From positions 1,818,219 through 1,882,218 of the forward strand of contig NZ_CP015520.1 in assembly GCF_001647085.1 (NCBI RefSeq): a stretch of 64,000 nucleotides of DNA, written 5' to 3'. Below the pieces are notes generated by a model. The model had not been told where the DNA came from. It did no database searches and saw only the letters and a program-made list of their open reading frames with translations. The translations under genes were made by a program, and so were the position numbers. The stretch comes from Thermococcus piezophilus. GTDB taxonomy: Archaea; Methanobacteriota_B; Thermococci; Thermococcales; Thermococcaceae. Of the stretch, positions 55,619 through 64,000 are shown piece after piece (the first letter of the stretch is position 1; every line of letters begins with the position of its first letter).

Positions 55619-56188
55619 ATGGACATCATCAAGCTCAGGGAACTGCTCGAGAGGGAGCTTTCCTCCAGTGAACTGGCCGAACTGGATGAGGACTTCTACC
55701 GCGAATTCGACAGCCTTATAAAGGCCCTCAAGCTCAGCGCTGAGAGCTCCCACGAGAGGGGCGAGGACATAGAGGAACGGCTTTATCTGGCCCAGCTCAA
55801 CATAGCCGAAAGGCTCATGCGCGAGATAATCAAAATCAGGCTCCACAAAATAGTTGACCTCGCGGTCGAAGGCTTACCCTACGGCATGACCGCCGAGGAG
55901 AAGAGGATTTTCACCATCCTGCGGGCGTTCATCGAGCGCGAGGAGATACCCGTCGAGGTGCCGACCGAAGGCGTTGAAAAGGTGGAAGAGGTCCCCGATG
56001 AGGAACCCCTACCAAGGCGGGAGATCAGAGAAGCATATCTCATCAAGATTGATATTCCCAAGGTTCTGGATCCGGAGCTTAGAGAGTATGGACCTTTTAA
56101 AGCCGGGGACCTGGTGACACTGCCAAGGGCCATAGCCAAAGTACTCCTCGAACGTGACGCGGCTAAGAAAATCAAGATAGCTCCGTGA
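55619..56188 (+). CDS. gins51: GINS complex subunit Gins51 (Gins15)
   Basis: The 189-residue protein matches the archaeal Gins51/15 subunit, which with Gins23 forms the tetrameric GINS of the CMG replicative helicase. The alpha-helical A domain (MDIIKLRELLERELSSSEL to ILRAFIERE) is followed by an acidic linker. A small C-terminal B domain has YLIKIDIPKVLDPELREYGPF and GDLVTLPRAIAKVLLERDAAKKI. Its place after PCNA is the known Thermococcales order. Start ATG 55619 after GGTGGGAGC. Confidence 0.9.
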   Translation: MDIIKLRELLERELSSSELAELDEDFYREFDSLIKALKLSAESSHERGEDIEERLYLAQLNIAERLMREIIKIRLHKIVDLAVEGLPYGMTAEEKRIFTILRAFIEREEIPVEVPTEGVEKVEEVPDEEPLPRREIREAYLIKIDIPKVLDPELREYGPFKAGDLVTLPRAIAKVLLERDAAKKIKIAP

Positions 56189-56194
56189 TGGGAC

Positions 56195-58105
56195 ATGACG
56201 TTCTCAGTGTGCATGCGGGATTGCTACGATACTTGCTCAATAGTGAGCGAGTTCAAAAGCGGTCGCCTAATTGTTAAAGGAAACCCCGAGCATCCTTTAA
56301 CGGCTGGCTTTCTCTGCCCCAAGGGTGCACTTCTGCCGAGGTGGTTCCATTCTAAGGAGAGACTTAGAGAGCCTCTCGTCCGGACTGGGGAAAGGGGAAG
56401 TGGAAACTTCAGGAGGACCAGCTGGGAGGAAGCGATAAACCTCGTTGCCGAGAAGCTCAGGGAAACTATCGAGAAGCACGGAAGCGAGAGCGTTCTGGTT
56501 TATCAGTACGCCGGTGATAGAGGGGTCGTGAACTACGCCTTCCCGCTCAGGCTCTTCCACTATCTCAACATTGCGATGCTTGATTATGGAATCTGCGACA
56601 GGGCCGGCCAGGAAGCTTTGAGGGACATCTATGGAACTGCAGTTGGAATGGATCCCGAGGAGCTAAAAAGGCAGAAGCTCATCGTATACTGGGGCATCAA
56701 CGCCTTCTGGACGAACCTCCACGGATTCCTGCTGGCGAAGCGTTACGACCTTGAAATTTGGACTGTCGATGTAATAAGGACAGAAACTGCCAAGAGGAGC
56801 GAGAAGTTCTTCCAGATATGGCCAGACACGGACGTTCTCTTTGCCCTGGCCGTAGCGAGGCTCATAATCGAGAACGAGCTCCACGATGAAGACTTCGTGA
56901 GGGAGAATGTCTATGGTTTTGAAGAATTCAAGAATTATGTAACTAAATTGAACCTTGACCCCGTCGAGCACGAGACGGGTTTGAGCCGCGAAGAAATCGA
57001 GGAGTTCGCCTTCGGCTTCGCCGAGAAGAGGGGTGTTATACACATCGGCTACGGCTTCCAGCGCTCCTTAAGCGGAGGCGAAGCGGTACGGGCGATAGCG
57101 ATTCTCCCTGCCTTAGTTGGCCACCGCCTTGGCTTCATCTACGACATGAAGACGATAGACAAGAGCTACGCCGAAGGAGGGTTTCTTAGAACCAAACCCA
57201 TTAAGAGGATTCCCCAGATGAAGCTGGCCGAGTACATAGAGCGCGGTGAAATAAAGTTCCTCTACGTCTACAACTCCAACCCCCTGGCGAGTTTGCCCAA
57301 TCAGAACAGACTTAGAAAGGCTCTGATTGAGAACGACGTTTTCATGGTTACCCACGACATATTCCTGACCGACACGGCACTCTTTTCCGATGTCGTTTTG
57401 CCGGCGAACACGTTCTTCGAGCGCCTTGACGTAGCCGATTCATACTACCACCGCCACGTAGCTTTGAACGAGCCAGTAGCAAAGCTTTACGGAAAGAGCA
57501 ACAGCGAGGTAACGAGGCTTTTGGCCAAGGCCCTTGGCATAGAAAATCCATACCTCTACGAGAGCAACGAGGAAGTAATAAGGAAGATCCTCGAAGCCAA
57601 CGGCTTAATCTGGGAGGAGCTGAAGGCTAAGGGTTTCGTAAAGGTTCCAGAAAAGCCGAGGAAGTGGGAAACGCCAAGCGGAAAGATAGAGTTCTACTCC
57701 CAGAGGGCCGTTGGGCGCGGTCTATCACCGTTTCCGGAATACAAACCACCACAGGGCAACTACCCGCTCCGCCTGCTCAGCCCAACGCACAGAATGACGA
57801 TAACGAGCCAGTACCACAACACCTACGGGATGATAGATCCAAACCTTTATATGAATCCCGAGGATGCCGCGGAGAGGGAAATCTGCGACGGAGACACCGT
57901 GGAGGTTTTCAATGACAGGGGGAGGATTAAAACGACCGTGAAACTTAGCGATGACGTTCCTAAAGGCGTCGTCCTGCTCTACAAGGCCTTCTGGCCATCG
58001 TTGCTCGGCTGGAACGTAAATTTCCTGACGAGTGATAAAACCGTCGAAAAATACGGTAATGGCTCTGCATATCATTCAACTTGGGTTGATGTGAGAAAAG
58101 TTTGA
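56195..58105 (+). CDS. molybdopterin (Mo/W) oxidoreductase, DMSO-reductase family
   Basis: The 636-residue catalytic-type protein has an N-terminal 4Fe-4S site: CMRDCYDTC (Cys6, Cys10, Cys14) and FLCPKG (Cys41). The metal ligand is probably Cys134 in DYGICDRAGQE. The body has the cofactor-binding folds (YVYNSNPLASLPNQNR; DIFLTDTALFSDVVLPAN) and the C-terminal cap (LRLLSPTHRMTITSQYHN; LYMNPEDAAERE). In Thermococcales such enzymes often use tungsten. There is no signal peptide, electron-transfer or membrane subunit gene beside it, so it is likely cytosolic. Substrate unknown. It starts seven bases after GINS. Confidence 0.85.
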   Translation: MTFSVCMRDCYDTCSIVSEFKSGRLIVKGNPEHPLTAGFLCPKGALLPRWFHSKERLREPLVRTGERGSGNFRRTSWEEAINLVAEKLRETIEKHGSESVLVYQYAGDRGVVNYAFPLRLFHYLNIAMLDYGICDRAGQEALRDIYGTAVGMDPEELKRQKLIVYWGINAFWTNLHGFLLAKRYDLEIWTVDVIRTETAKRSEKFFQIWPDTDVLFALAVARLIIENELHDEDFVRENVYGFEEFKNYVTKLNLDPVEHETGLSREEIEEFAFGFAEKRGVIHIGYGFQRSLSGGEAVRAIAILPALVGHRLGFIYDMKTIDKSYAEGGFLRTKPIKRIPQMKLAEYIERGEIKFLYVYNSNPLASLPNQNRLRKALIENDVFMVTHDIFLTDTALFSDVVLPANTFFERLDVADSYYHRHVALNEPVAKLYGKSNSEVTRLLAKALGIENPYLYESNEEVIRKILEANGLIWEELKAKGFVKVPEKPRKWETPSGKIEFYSQRAVGRGLSPFPEYKPPQGNYPLRLLSPTHRMTITSQYHNTYGMIDPNLYMNPEDAAEREICDGDTVEVFNDRGRIKTTVKLSDDVPKGVVLLYKAFWPSLLGWNVNFLTSDKTVEKYGNGSAYHSTWVDVRKV

Positions 58106-58265
58106 GGCGAAATCTCGGCCAAGATGTTCTCTTTCTGACAACCTACACCGATATTTTAATAACAAAATGACAGTAAATAGAGAACATTCTTTGCACGAAC
58201 AACTCAGAGCTTATTAAGTAGATTGGATGTTCGTCAATGCAGATGTCGTTAGCCGAACCGAAAGA

Positions 58266-58275
58266 TTTATATAAT
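58266..58275 (+). promoter_or_regulatory. strong promoter of the peroxiredoxin gene
   Basis: CGAAAG followed by TTTATATAAT is a near-ideal BRE/TATA pair. It lies about 65 bases before the ATG at 58332, giving a leader of roughly 35-40 bases that contains GAGGTGATG. The quality of the element and the gene's codon use suggest high expression. The 150 bases upstream contain no gene. Confidence 0.7.
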
Positions 58276-58331
58276 CGAACCAAGCAGGTTTATAGTGAAA
58301 AAAACACACAAAAAGTAAGAGGTGATGAAAG

Positions 58332-58982
58332 ATGGTCGTCATAGGAGAAAAGTTCCCAGAGGTTGAGGTTAAGACTACCCACGGAGTGATAAAGCTCCCG
58401 GACTACTTCGCCGAGAAGGGCAAGTGGTTCATACTCTTCAGTCATCCGGCTGACTTCACCCCGGTCTGTACCACCGAGTTCTATGCAATGCAGAAGAGGG
58501 CTGAGGAGTTCAGGAAGCTTGGCGTCGAGCCCATCGGACTGAGCGTTGACCAGGTCTTCAGCCACATCAAGTGGATGGAGTGGATTAAGGATAACCTCGG
58601 CGTCGAGATCGACTTCCCCATCATAGCCGATGACCGCGGTGAGCTCGCCGACAAGCTCGGCATGATCCCAAGCGGTGCTTCGATAACGGCAAGGGCAGTT
58701 TTCATCGTTGACGACAAGGGCGTTATCAGGGCGATAGTTTACTACCCGGCTGAGGTCGGCAGGGACTGGGATGAGATACTCAGGCTCGTAAAGGCCCTCA
58801 AGATAAGCACCGAGAAAGGCGTCGCACTTCCACACAAGTGGCCGAACAACGAGCTCATCGGTGACAAGGTCATCATCCCGCCGGCTGCCACCATCGAAGA
58901 GAAGAAGGCCCGCGAGGATGCCAAGGCCAAGGGCGAGATCGAGTGCTACGACTGGTGGTTCTGTTACAAGAAGCTTGAGTGA
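58332..58982 (+). CDS. peroxiredoxin (Prx6-like, archaeal ApTPx type)
   Basis: This abundant archaeal peroxiredoxin reduces hydrogen peroxide and alkyl hydroperoxides. The peroxidatic Cys46 is in [10 protein letters not shown]; two C-terminal cysteines in [11 protein letters not shown] (Cys205, Cys211) serve resolution and stability. The 216-residue length equals that of the characterised Thermococcales and Aeropyrum enzymes, which form decameric rings. GAGGTGATGAAAG precedes the ATG. It is a single-gene unit with a strong promoter and a hairpin downstream. Confidence 0.94.
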   Translation: MVVIGEKFPEVEVKTTHGVIKLPDYFAEKGKWFILFSHPADFTPVCTTEFYAMQKRAEEFRKLGVEPIGLSVDQVFSHIKWMEWIKDNLGVEIDFPIIADDRGELADKLGMIPSGASITARAVFIVDDKGVIRAIVYYPAEVGRDWDEILRLVKALKISTEKGVALPHKWPNNELIGDKVIIPPAATIEEKKAREDAKAKGEIECYDWWFCYKKLE

Positions 58983-59020
58983 AAATGGACTTTTGGCCTT
59001 CTTTTCTGATTTCTCTTCTG

Positions 59021-59038
59021 TTGGGCTGTAAAGCCCAA
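59021..59038. terminator. hairpin between convergent peroxiredoxin and ABC permease genes
   Basis: TTGGGCT (59021-59027) and AGCCCAA (59032-59038) form a perfect seven-base stem with a GTAA loop, and the plus strand before it is pyrimidine-rich (CTTCTTTTCTGATTTCTC). Archaeal termination mainly needs T-runs, so the pyrimidine tract may matter more than the stem. Placement between convergent genes fits a shared termination zone. Confidence 0.4.
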
Positions 59039-59061
59039 AATAAAAGCTAAAGCAAGGATTT

Positions 59062-59766
59062 TCAAAGCACCCTCTTCTTGAACAGCACTACAAGTGGGAC
59101 AAGCCACGCTAGGTGAACCGCCAGCCCCGGCCAGAAATCGCCGTAGTCGTTGAAAGGAATTCCCTCGAAGAGCCTGTGGATCCAGTAGGTCGGAAGAAAG
59201 GCCGTGAACTTGCTCCAATCAGTTGATATGTTCCTGGCGATCACGATGAACTTTATGGCCGGCGGAAGGATTAGCAGCCAGCCGGCGACTTTTGAAACTG
59301 TCAAAGCCTGCATCCTAGTCTCCGAGAAGTCAGTTATCAACAGCGCATAGGTCCACACTTCAATGATGAAAAGTGCCATGAGCGCCAGGAGGCCTTTCCA
59401 CGGAACCGTTATGTCAAGAATTTTCGGCGCCAGGCCCGTGAGGATACCCGTTACAGCAGATGCCCAGAGGAGTCTGTACGTTAAGAAGGCCTCGCTCGAT
59501 ATCGGAATCACCTGAAGGGCCTCTATAGTTTTCTCTTCCTTTTCGTTGGCCATCATGAAGCCAGGAATCATGCCGAAGATGAGGGGAATGAAGATGATGG
59601 AAAAGATTGCCGCAGGCGGATAGAGAGCCCTCAGCCGGTCCTTGAAGTAGCGGACGACGAAAAGGAGGATTAGGGTAATGGCGATGCTGTAAACGAGCAT
59701 CGGGTCCCTTTTCAGCATCTTCCAGTCAATCCTGTAAATGGCGAGGAACTTCCTCACAAAACTCAT
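59062..59766 (-). CDS. ABC-2-type exporter permease (second copy of pair)
   Basis: The 234-residue membrane protein has about six hydrophobic helices. It starts MSFVRKFLAIYRIDWKMLKRD and includes FGMIPGFMMANEKEEKTIEAL, the usual ABC-2 amphipathic segment followed by helices. Its start overlaps the end of the related permease at 59763, so the two are probably co-made and pair as a heterodimer. The export substrate is unknown. Confidence 0.8.
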   Translation of the reverse strand: MSFVRKFLAIYRIDWKMLKRDPMLVYSIAITLILLFVVRYFKDRLRALYPPAAIFSIIFIPLIFGMIPGFMMANEKEEKTIEALQVIPISSEAFLTYRLLWASAVTGILTGLAPKILDITVPWKGLLALMALFIIEVWTYALLITDFSETRMQALTVSKVAGWLLILPPAIKFIVIARNISTDWSKFTAFLPTYWIHRLFEGIPFNDYGDFWPGLAVHLAWLVPLVVLFKKRVL

Positions 59767-60467
59767 CCCAATCCCTCCACGGCGTATTTGTAAAAGCGGA
59801 TTTTAGCGAGGTAGTATGCTACGATGCCCCAGATTACAAGGGCAATGCCCGACCACATCAGCGTTTCCCTCGCTATCTCCTCGAAGCCCGCGTGGAAGAA
59901 GTAGAGCCCCGGATAGCTCGGTATAACGTAGAGCACCTTTCCCCATGGGCCGCTTATGAGCCCGTGGTATGCCGCAAAGGGCAGGAAGGAAAGCACCATG
60001 ACGGCCAGCAGGGGCACGAAGTAGTCGTCCAGATCCCTGTATTTTGCAGCTATCGCTATGCCGAGGAGGGTGTAGACCACCGAGACCAGCAGAGTTCCGA
60101 TGAGCACGTAGGCGATTTGGACGTTGAAGCCAGCGCCGACGACCACTATCACCAGCGCCCCGATAAGAGCTAGTAAAGCCATGATAACCGTTTTGGAGAG
60201 GTAATAGTCGCGCCACTCCATCGGCGTCACGGAGAGCGCTCCAATAGTGCCGTCCTTCTTGTCGGAGAATATCGAGGTTCCAATGAACATAAAGCCGAGC
60301 AGACCTGGCTCGATAAATATGAAAAGCGGTGCCATCGTCGGGACGTACCCCTCCGGGAAGGGCCTCAGCATAACGCCGTAAGCCAGGGCCGCGAGGAAGT
60401 ATATGGGGCAGGTGTAGTTCCTCATGACCACCTTGAACTCGACCTTCATAAGCTGGGCAAAGCTCAT
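59763..60467 (-). CDS. ABC-2-type exporter permease (first copy of pair)
   Basis: The 234-residue membrane protein starts MSFAQLMKVEFKVVMRNY and has the same topology as its neighbour, including FIGTSIFSDKKDGTIGALSV in the amphipathic region. The four-base overlaps with the ATPase gene upstream and the second permease downstream show a tight operon. With the ATPase frameshifted, the whole exporter may be inactive. Confidence 0.8.
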   Translation of the reverse strand: MSFAQLMKVEFKVVMRNYTCPIYFLAALAYGVMLRPFPEGYVPTMAPLFIFIEPGLLGFMFIGTSIFSDKKDGTIGALSVTPMEWRDYYLSKTVIMALLALIGALVIVVVGAGFNVQIAYVLIGTLLVSVVYTLLGIAIAAKYRDLDDYFVPLLAVMVLSFLPFAAYHGLISGPWGKVLYVIPSYPGLYFFHAGFEEIARETLMWSGIALVIWGIVAYYLAKIRFYKYAVEGLG

Positions 60468-61314
60468 ACGAGCCTCCTCCCCGTCACCTTTAGGAATATC
60501 TCCTCGAGCGTAGGCTCCTCCGTGTTTATCCTTCTTACCTCGTGGTTCCGGAGGATTTCGAGGAACTCCTCGTTCTGACCCAAACCTTCTAGCGGGAATT
60601 CTCTAACCTCAACGTTGCCACTGGCGGCATATTCAACCTTAACAACCCTCTTACCCATCTTGACCTTGAGCTCCTTCGGGCTGTCCACGAGCCTCACAGC
60701 ACCGTCCACTATGAAGGCTACCCTGTCGCAGAGCTCGTCCGCCACGTACATGTTGTGTGTCGTTAGAAAAATCGTCTTTCCGTTCTCCCGCATCTCAAGG
60801 AGCATGTCCTTAATCTTCCTTGCGCTTCCAGGGTCGAGACCCTCTAAAGGCTCATCGAGAAAGAGTATCTCCGGATCAGGGAGGAAGGCCTCGCGAGGTC
60901 GAGCTTCTTCTTCATGCCCTTGGAAAGCTTCCCAACCAACTGGTCTGCTTCCTTGTCAAGGCCCACTATCTTGAGCACATCCATGGGGTCGAGGTGCTTC
61001 TTGTAGAAGGAGGCAAAGAACTCAAGGTTTTCACGGGCCGTGAGCTTCGAGTAAATTGCTGGAAACTCAAAGGAGACGCCTATTTTCTGGTAGTAGTCCT
61101 TGCTCCACTCTCTTAAGTCTTTTCCAAAGACTCTAACCTTGCCGTCGTAGTCCTTGATTATCTTGACCAAGATTTTAACTGTTGTCGTTTTTCCTGCCCC
61201 GTTGGGACCCAAAAAGCCGTAGATTTCCCCTTCCTCAACGGAGAAGCTCAGGTTTTCAACGCCTCTTACTTCGCCGTAGGATTTCCTAACGTTTTCGACC
61301 TCGATAACAGGCAT
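60464..61314 (-). pseudogene. ABC-2 exporter ATPase, one frameshift
   Basis: The ATG at 61314 after GGTGGGAGC starts MPVIEVENVRKSYGEV; Walker A LGPNGAGKTT follows. Near 60893, just after the signature LSKGMKKKLDLAR, one G is missing. Restoring it gives FLPDPEILFLDEPLEGLDPGS (Walker B) joined to MLLEMRENGKTIFLTTHNMYVAD and a normal C-terminus. The product as written stops before Walker B and cannot hydrolyse ATP. Both permeases are intact, so this is a recent lesion or a sequencing error. Confidence 0.8.
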
Positions 61315-61420
61315 GCTCCCACCGGAGTGATTACGGTGGAAAACCACTTAACCTTGACTCCCGCCCTATACGCGGGCGTGATGCGCTCTTTCATTAAAAA
61401 GAAAATGTGAGCTTCGAATT

Positions 61421-61948
61421 TTACCCCTCCCTTCTGGGCTTTTCACCTATAACCATTATCTCAATGTCGTCGAAATCCACCTTTCTCTTTCCCCATCTTC
61501 CAGCAGTGCCTCCCCAACTGGCTTTTACTTCAAACCCCACCATTTTGAACATTAAGTAAAGCTCCGTAGGGACATAAACGCGTTCTCTAATCGGGATTTT
61601 TGTACCATTGGGTGCCTCAATTTCCTCAAAGAACGTCATGGCGTTTGGGTCGAAGGTTTCTTTGGCTATGTCCTCGTTTGATGCTCCTTTAACTCTTGAA
61701 AGGGCAATTAGGGCAGCCAAAATAAATTTCCCGCCGGGCTTTAGGGATTCCTAAATGTTCTTGAGTATCGCCAAGTCGTGCTCTATTGGGTCGTCACTTG
61801 AACCGATTAACGAAAAAGCACCTTCGCAGAGGCATATGGCAGCGTCAAATTCCTCCTCACGCTTAAACTTCGTGGCGTCTGCTTTTATGAACTCCACTTC
61901 AACACCTTCTTTTTGAGCTCGTTTTATTGCTTCTTCAAGCATTCTTGC
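61421..61948 (-). pseudogene. truncated class I methyltransferase with an in-frame stop
   Basis: The reading frame starts in the middle of the fold (MLEEAIKRAQKEGVEVEFI, KADATKFKREEEFDAAICL); the SAM-binding motif I is missing. A TAG at 61751-61753 interrupts the same frame between AILKNI and ESLKPGGKFILAAL. The C-terminal part continues to 61421. The 5' end joins abruptly to a cystathionine synthase tail on the other strand near 61945. A remnant from deletion, not a frameshift error. Confidence 0.65.
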
Positions 61949-62141
61949 ACTGGCTGAAAGCTTGGGATGAGTGGAATCACTAATCGAGCTCCCAGCTTTG
62001 ATGACTCATGCTTCTCTTTCAAAAGAGGAAAGGGAGAAAGTTGGCATAAAAGACTCCCTCATCAGGGCCTCAGTTGGAATAGAAGACGTTGGGGACTTAA
62101 TTGAGAACTTGGAAAAAGGCTTCAGGGTGATAAGGCAATGA
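61941..62141 (+). pseudogene. C-terminal remnant of a cystathionine gamma-synthase/lyase
   Basis: The plus strand reads LALAESLG, a TGA where Gly (GGA) is expected, then VESLIELPALMTHASLSKEE, REKVGIKDSLIRASVGIEDV and GDLIENLEKGF, closing at TGA 62139. This is the unmistakable C-terminal end of Cys/Met-metabolism PLP enzymes. The rest of the gene, including the PLP lysine, is absent. It overlaps the start of the next methyltransferase remnant, so the two once formed an operon. Confidence 0.75.
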
Positions 62142-62875
62142 TACCAAGCATCAGCGAGTTAAAGAATTCTTGAAAAAGCTCGGCTTCGATGAGAGTGCTA
62201 TTAATGAGCTCGTGGAACAGATAGAGTACTTTGAAGGAGAAGCACCCCAAAGGGACGATATCGTGAGGAGCTACTTTAAGGAGGAGTGCATAGAGACAAT
62301 AGTTGACGACATAGTTGAAGAAATCCTAAAGCTAAACAAGGAAAAGCATTAAGCTCTTAGACGTTGCAGCTGGCTCAGGGTTTTTTACATAGAGAATCAA
62401 GAAGAAGCTTGAGGAGAGAGAAGCTAAAGTAGACGTGTATGCTTTAGATATAACGCCAAGCATGCTGAGGAGGCTTAATGAAAAAGGGATAGCACCCATT
62501 TGGGGAGTTGCCGAGAAAATTAGGGAATTCATTGAGATTGCCAACGAGCACTACGGCATAAATGCTCCAAAAGAATTCGACGTCGTGCTCTCCACTCTGG
62601 CATTCCACCGCTCCCTGAAGCCTGAAATAGTACTAAAGAGCATGAAGAGTGTTTTAAAAGAAAGCAGTAAAGTGATAATAGTTGACATCCTCAAACACGA
62701 ACACGAGGAGTTCAAAGAAACTTTGAAAGATACTCACCTCGGGTTCACGCTGGAAGAAATAGAAGGGCTCGCCTCGAGGATATTTCCAAAAGTGATGGCA
62801 CAGTACATAGATGCCTACTGTGAAGTTGATGGCGTCATCGTAGGGCTCTATAATGCCGTGCTCTATAAAAAATAA
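62138..62875 (+). pseudogene. class I methyltransferase with two frameshifts and a stop
   Basis: From ATG 62138 (MIPSISELK) one base is missing near 62166, then the frame reads KKLGFDESAINELVEQIEYF. A second shift near 62351 precedes LLDVAAGSGFFT (motif I), which is followed by a TAG in place of a Tyr codon. Then come RIKKKLEEREAK, VYALDITPSMLRRLNE, FDVVLSTLAFHRSLKPEI and an intact C-terminus. The overlap with the cystathionine synthase tail suggests a former sulfur-amino-acid operon. Confidence 0.7.
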
Positions 62876-62883
62876 AAAAGATA

Positions 62884-63174
62884 TCAGCTTTCCAACAGCC
62901 TTCTCTTCCTTCTTTCGTACTCTTCGTCATCTATTTCTCCCCTTGCATACTTCTCGTCAAGTATCTCAAGTGCGCTCTTTTTTGATGTGCCACTTGAACT
63001 CTGCTCGATTATCCACTTAATGAACCATACTACTCCAACTATTATTGCAACCCAAAACAGGAGCATGAATATTGCTCCAAAGATTCCAAAGTATCCAAAT
63101 CCCATCATATGATGCCACCCCCATTCACCTTCTCCCACATGAAGGAGATAATTTCCAAAACTTTCAAATGTCAT
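62884..63174 (-). CDS. SHOCT-domain membrane protein
   Basis: The start chosen is ATG 63174 (MTFESFGNYLLH) after GAGGCGA, giving 96 residues. One strong membrane helix (GIFGAIFMLLFWVAIIVGVV, about 28-50) is preceded by an aromatic, His-rich stretch (WGWHHMMGFGYFG). The C-terminal SHOCT motif ALEILDEKYARGEIDDEEYERRKRRLLES is typical of short oligomerising tails. It is the only intact gene in the last 2.5 kb. Function unknown. Confidence 0.75.
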   Translation of the reverse strand: MTFESFGNYLLHVGEGEWGWHHMMGFGYFGIFGAIFMLLFWVAIIVGVVWFIKWIIEQSSSGTSKKSALEILDEKYARGEIDDEEYERRKRRLLES

Positions 63175-63349
63175 TTTACTCGCCTCATGTTCTATTATGT
63201 GTAAAAGATTATAGAGATTATTGTTATCGAAATTGAAGAATTTTTCAAGAAATTTTTTCAAAGTGTGAAATAAAACACCCATTAAACCATACAATCTGCA
63301 TGGACAATCTTTAAAATTAAGTTATTAAAATTCATAACTTGATGATAGT

Positions 63350-63884
63350 ATGGCAAAGATACTTGCTAGGGTTAGTGAAAAAGATGTAACCTCAGCTATA
63401 GTTGAAACGTTCTATGAGATGCTTAGGAACCACACAGAATCGGACGTAATAGTGGTGGAAGCGGGACCAAGTGGATTGATGGCAGCAAAAGAACTTGCAA
63501 AAGCGGGCAGGAAAGTTTTGGTTATAGAAAGGAACAGCTATCTTGGAGGAGGCTTTTGGATCGGAGGGTTCTTAATGAACAAGATAACAGTGAGAGCACC
63601 AGCACAGGAGGTGTTAAAGTTGCAGGTGTTGTGGTTAACTGGACTCCAGTTCAGGCTTTACCAAGGTAAATAACCTGTGTTGATCCAATAGCCATTGAAT
63701 CAACGCTTGTAATAGATGCTACTAGACACGATGCCTTTGTTGCTAAGAAGCTTGAAGAAAAAGGCATAAGGCAGTTTCTACAGTCTTTGGACTTCCAAGA
63801 ATGGGACCAACCTTTGGAGCAATGCTCTTAATCGAAAAGAGAGCTGCTGAAGTGGCTTTAGAAAAGCTCAAAGAACTGGAGTGA
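63350..63884 (+). pseudogene. thi4: thi4 remnant (archaeal thiazole synthase) with internal deletions
   Basis: Thi4 makes the thiazole part of thiamine. The N-terminus is present: TSAIVETFYEML, VVEAGPSGLMAAKELAKAG (FAD/NAD-binding), YLGGGFWIGGF. Then roughly 60-70 codons are missing; sequence resumes at VAGVVVNWTPVQALPR and [17 protein letters not shown], with a TAA near 63672. Another block is missing before [18 protein letters not shown] and the C-terminus (ALEKLKELE). The active-site region is lost, so thiamine synthesis cannot run through this copy. Confidence 0.75.
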
Positions 63885-63890
63885 TACAAA

Positions 63891-64000
63891 TGAAGATTCA
63901 CATTGAAGATGCCCCTTGAGAGTTCTTTTCATTTTTTGAGGAGATCAGGAAGGTCTTCAAATTCCCTGTGGAGTTTAGCCCCTATGTATTTAAAAACCCT
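63891..64000 (+). pseudogene. start of a further gene, in-frame stop, cut by the window edge
   Basis: ATG 63891 begins MKIHIEDAP, then TGA, then in the same frame EFFSFFEEIRKVFKFPVEFS to the end of the window. A single base change would open the frame. The family cannot be told from 36 codons. It follows the thi4 remnant and fits the decayed character of the region. Confidence 0.35.

Noticed and set aside
60880-60905. Programmed frameshift in the ABC ATPase
   Set aside because: There is no slippery heptamer or downstream structure, and the short product would lack Walker B; loss of one G is simpler.
61318-61379. Two short inverted repeats (CCACCG...CGGTGG and CGCCC...GGGCG) upstream of the exporter ATPase
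   Set aside because: They are only five to six bases long and of ordinary strength; they could be an operator but support is too weak to call.

Overview
The window comes from a hyperthermophilic euryarchaeon of the Thermococcales, most likely a Thermococcus. Supporting signs are archaeal information-processing genes (DNA topoisomerase VI, PCNA with GINS, TFS, aIF1A, RIO1 kinase, KH/Dim2-like protein), AglB-type N-glycosylation, short A/T-rich TATA promoters, GGTGA/GGAGG ribosome binding sites, frequent GTG/TTG starts, and a CRISPR repeat of the Thermococcales type (GTTGCAATAAGACTC...GAATTGAAA). No rRNA, tRNA or insertion sequence was found.

Layout. 0-1.1 kb: a frameshifted secreted-protein gene and a decayed RelE toxin beside a short acidic upstream gene. 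1.1-5.6 kb: mptA and a two-gene McrBC restriction system whose McrB carries a beta-propeller-like N-terminal half. 5.6-12.8 kb: a long minus-strand operon (aIF1A, RIO1, KH protein, Top6B, Top6A, DUF530, DUF1699-type HTH protein, DUF4129 protein). 12.8-18.1 kb: a metal-type ABC transporter (no binding protein nearby), RNase HII, a membrane glycosyltransferase and a methyltransferase. 18.3-23.0 kb: glmS and aglB, linking amino-sugar synthesis to protein N-glycosylation. 23-26.4 kb: small metabolic and tRNA-modification genes. 26.4-27.7 kb: a CRISPR leader and an 11-12 repeat array, with no cas genes in the window. 27.7-32.4 kb: pyruvate kinase, Bcp peroxiredoxin, small proteins, a broken radical SAM gene and archaemetzincin.

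32.44-35.62 kb is the most striking regulatory unit. A fluoride-riboswitch aptamer lies directly after a TATA box and ahead of a compact six-gene operon: alpha-toroid repeat protein, DUF6062-like Cys-rich protein, coiled-coil protein, ribbon-helix-helix coiled-coil protein, CrcB/Fluc fluoride channel and DUF190 protein. Four of the six genes have no established role in fluoride resistance.

35.7-43.4 kb mixes intact housekeeping genes (coaBC, racemase, MazG, TldD/TldE) with broken accessory genes (DUF835, TauE/SafE, MFS). 43.4-48.1 kb is a decaying cluster for a secreted protein, an ABC-2 exporter and a PEGA-repeat surface protein, with frameshifts and in-frame stops. 48-58.1 kb is mostly intact: PAP2 phosphatase, HAD hydrolase, sirtuin, glyA, then TFS - small ORF - PCNA - GINS - molybdopterin oxidoreductase. 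58.3-61.3 kb holds a 1-Cys-type peroxiredoxin and an ABC-2 exporter whose ATPase is frameshifted. 61.4-64 kb is a patchwork of gene remnants (two methyltransferases, a cystathionine gamma-synthase tail, thi4 with internal deletions) around one intact SHOCT membrane protein.

A theme of the window is that genes for central processes are open, while frameshifts and stops gather in accessory genes. Some lesions are single-base homopolymer losses that could be sequencing errors. Others (nonsense codons, large deletions) cannot be explained that way.
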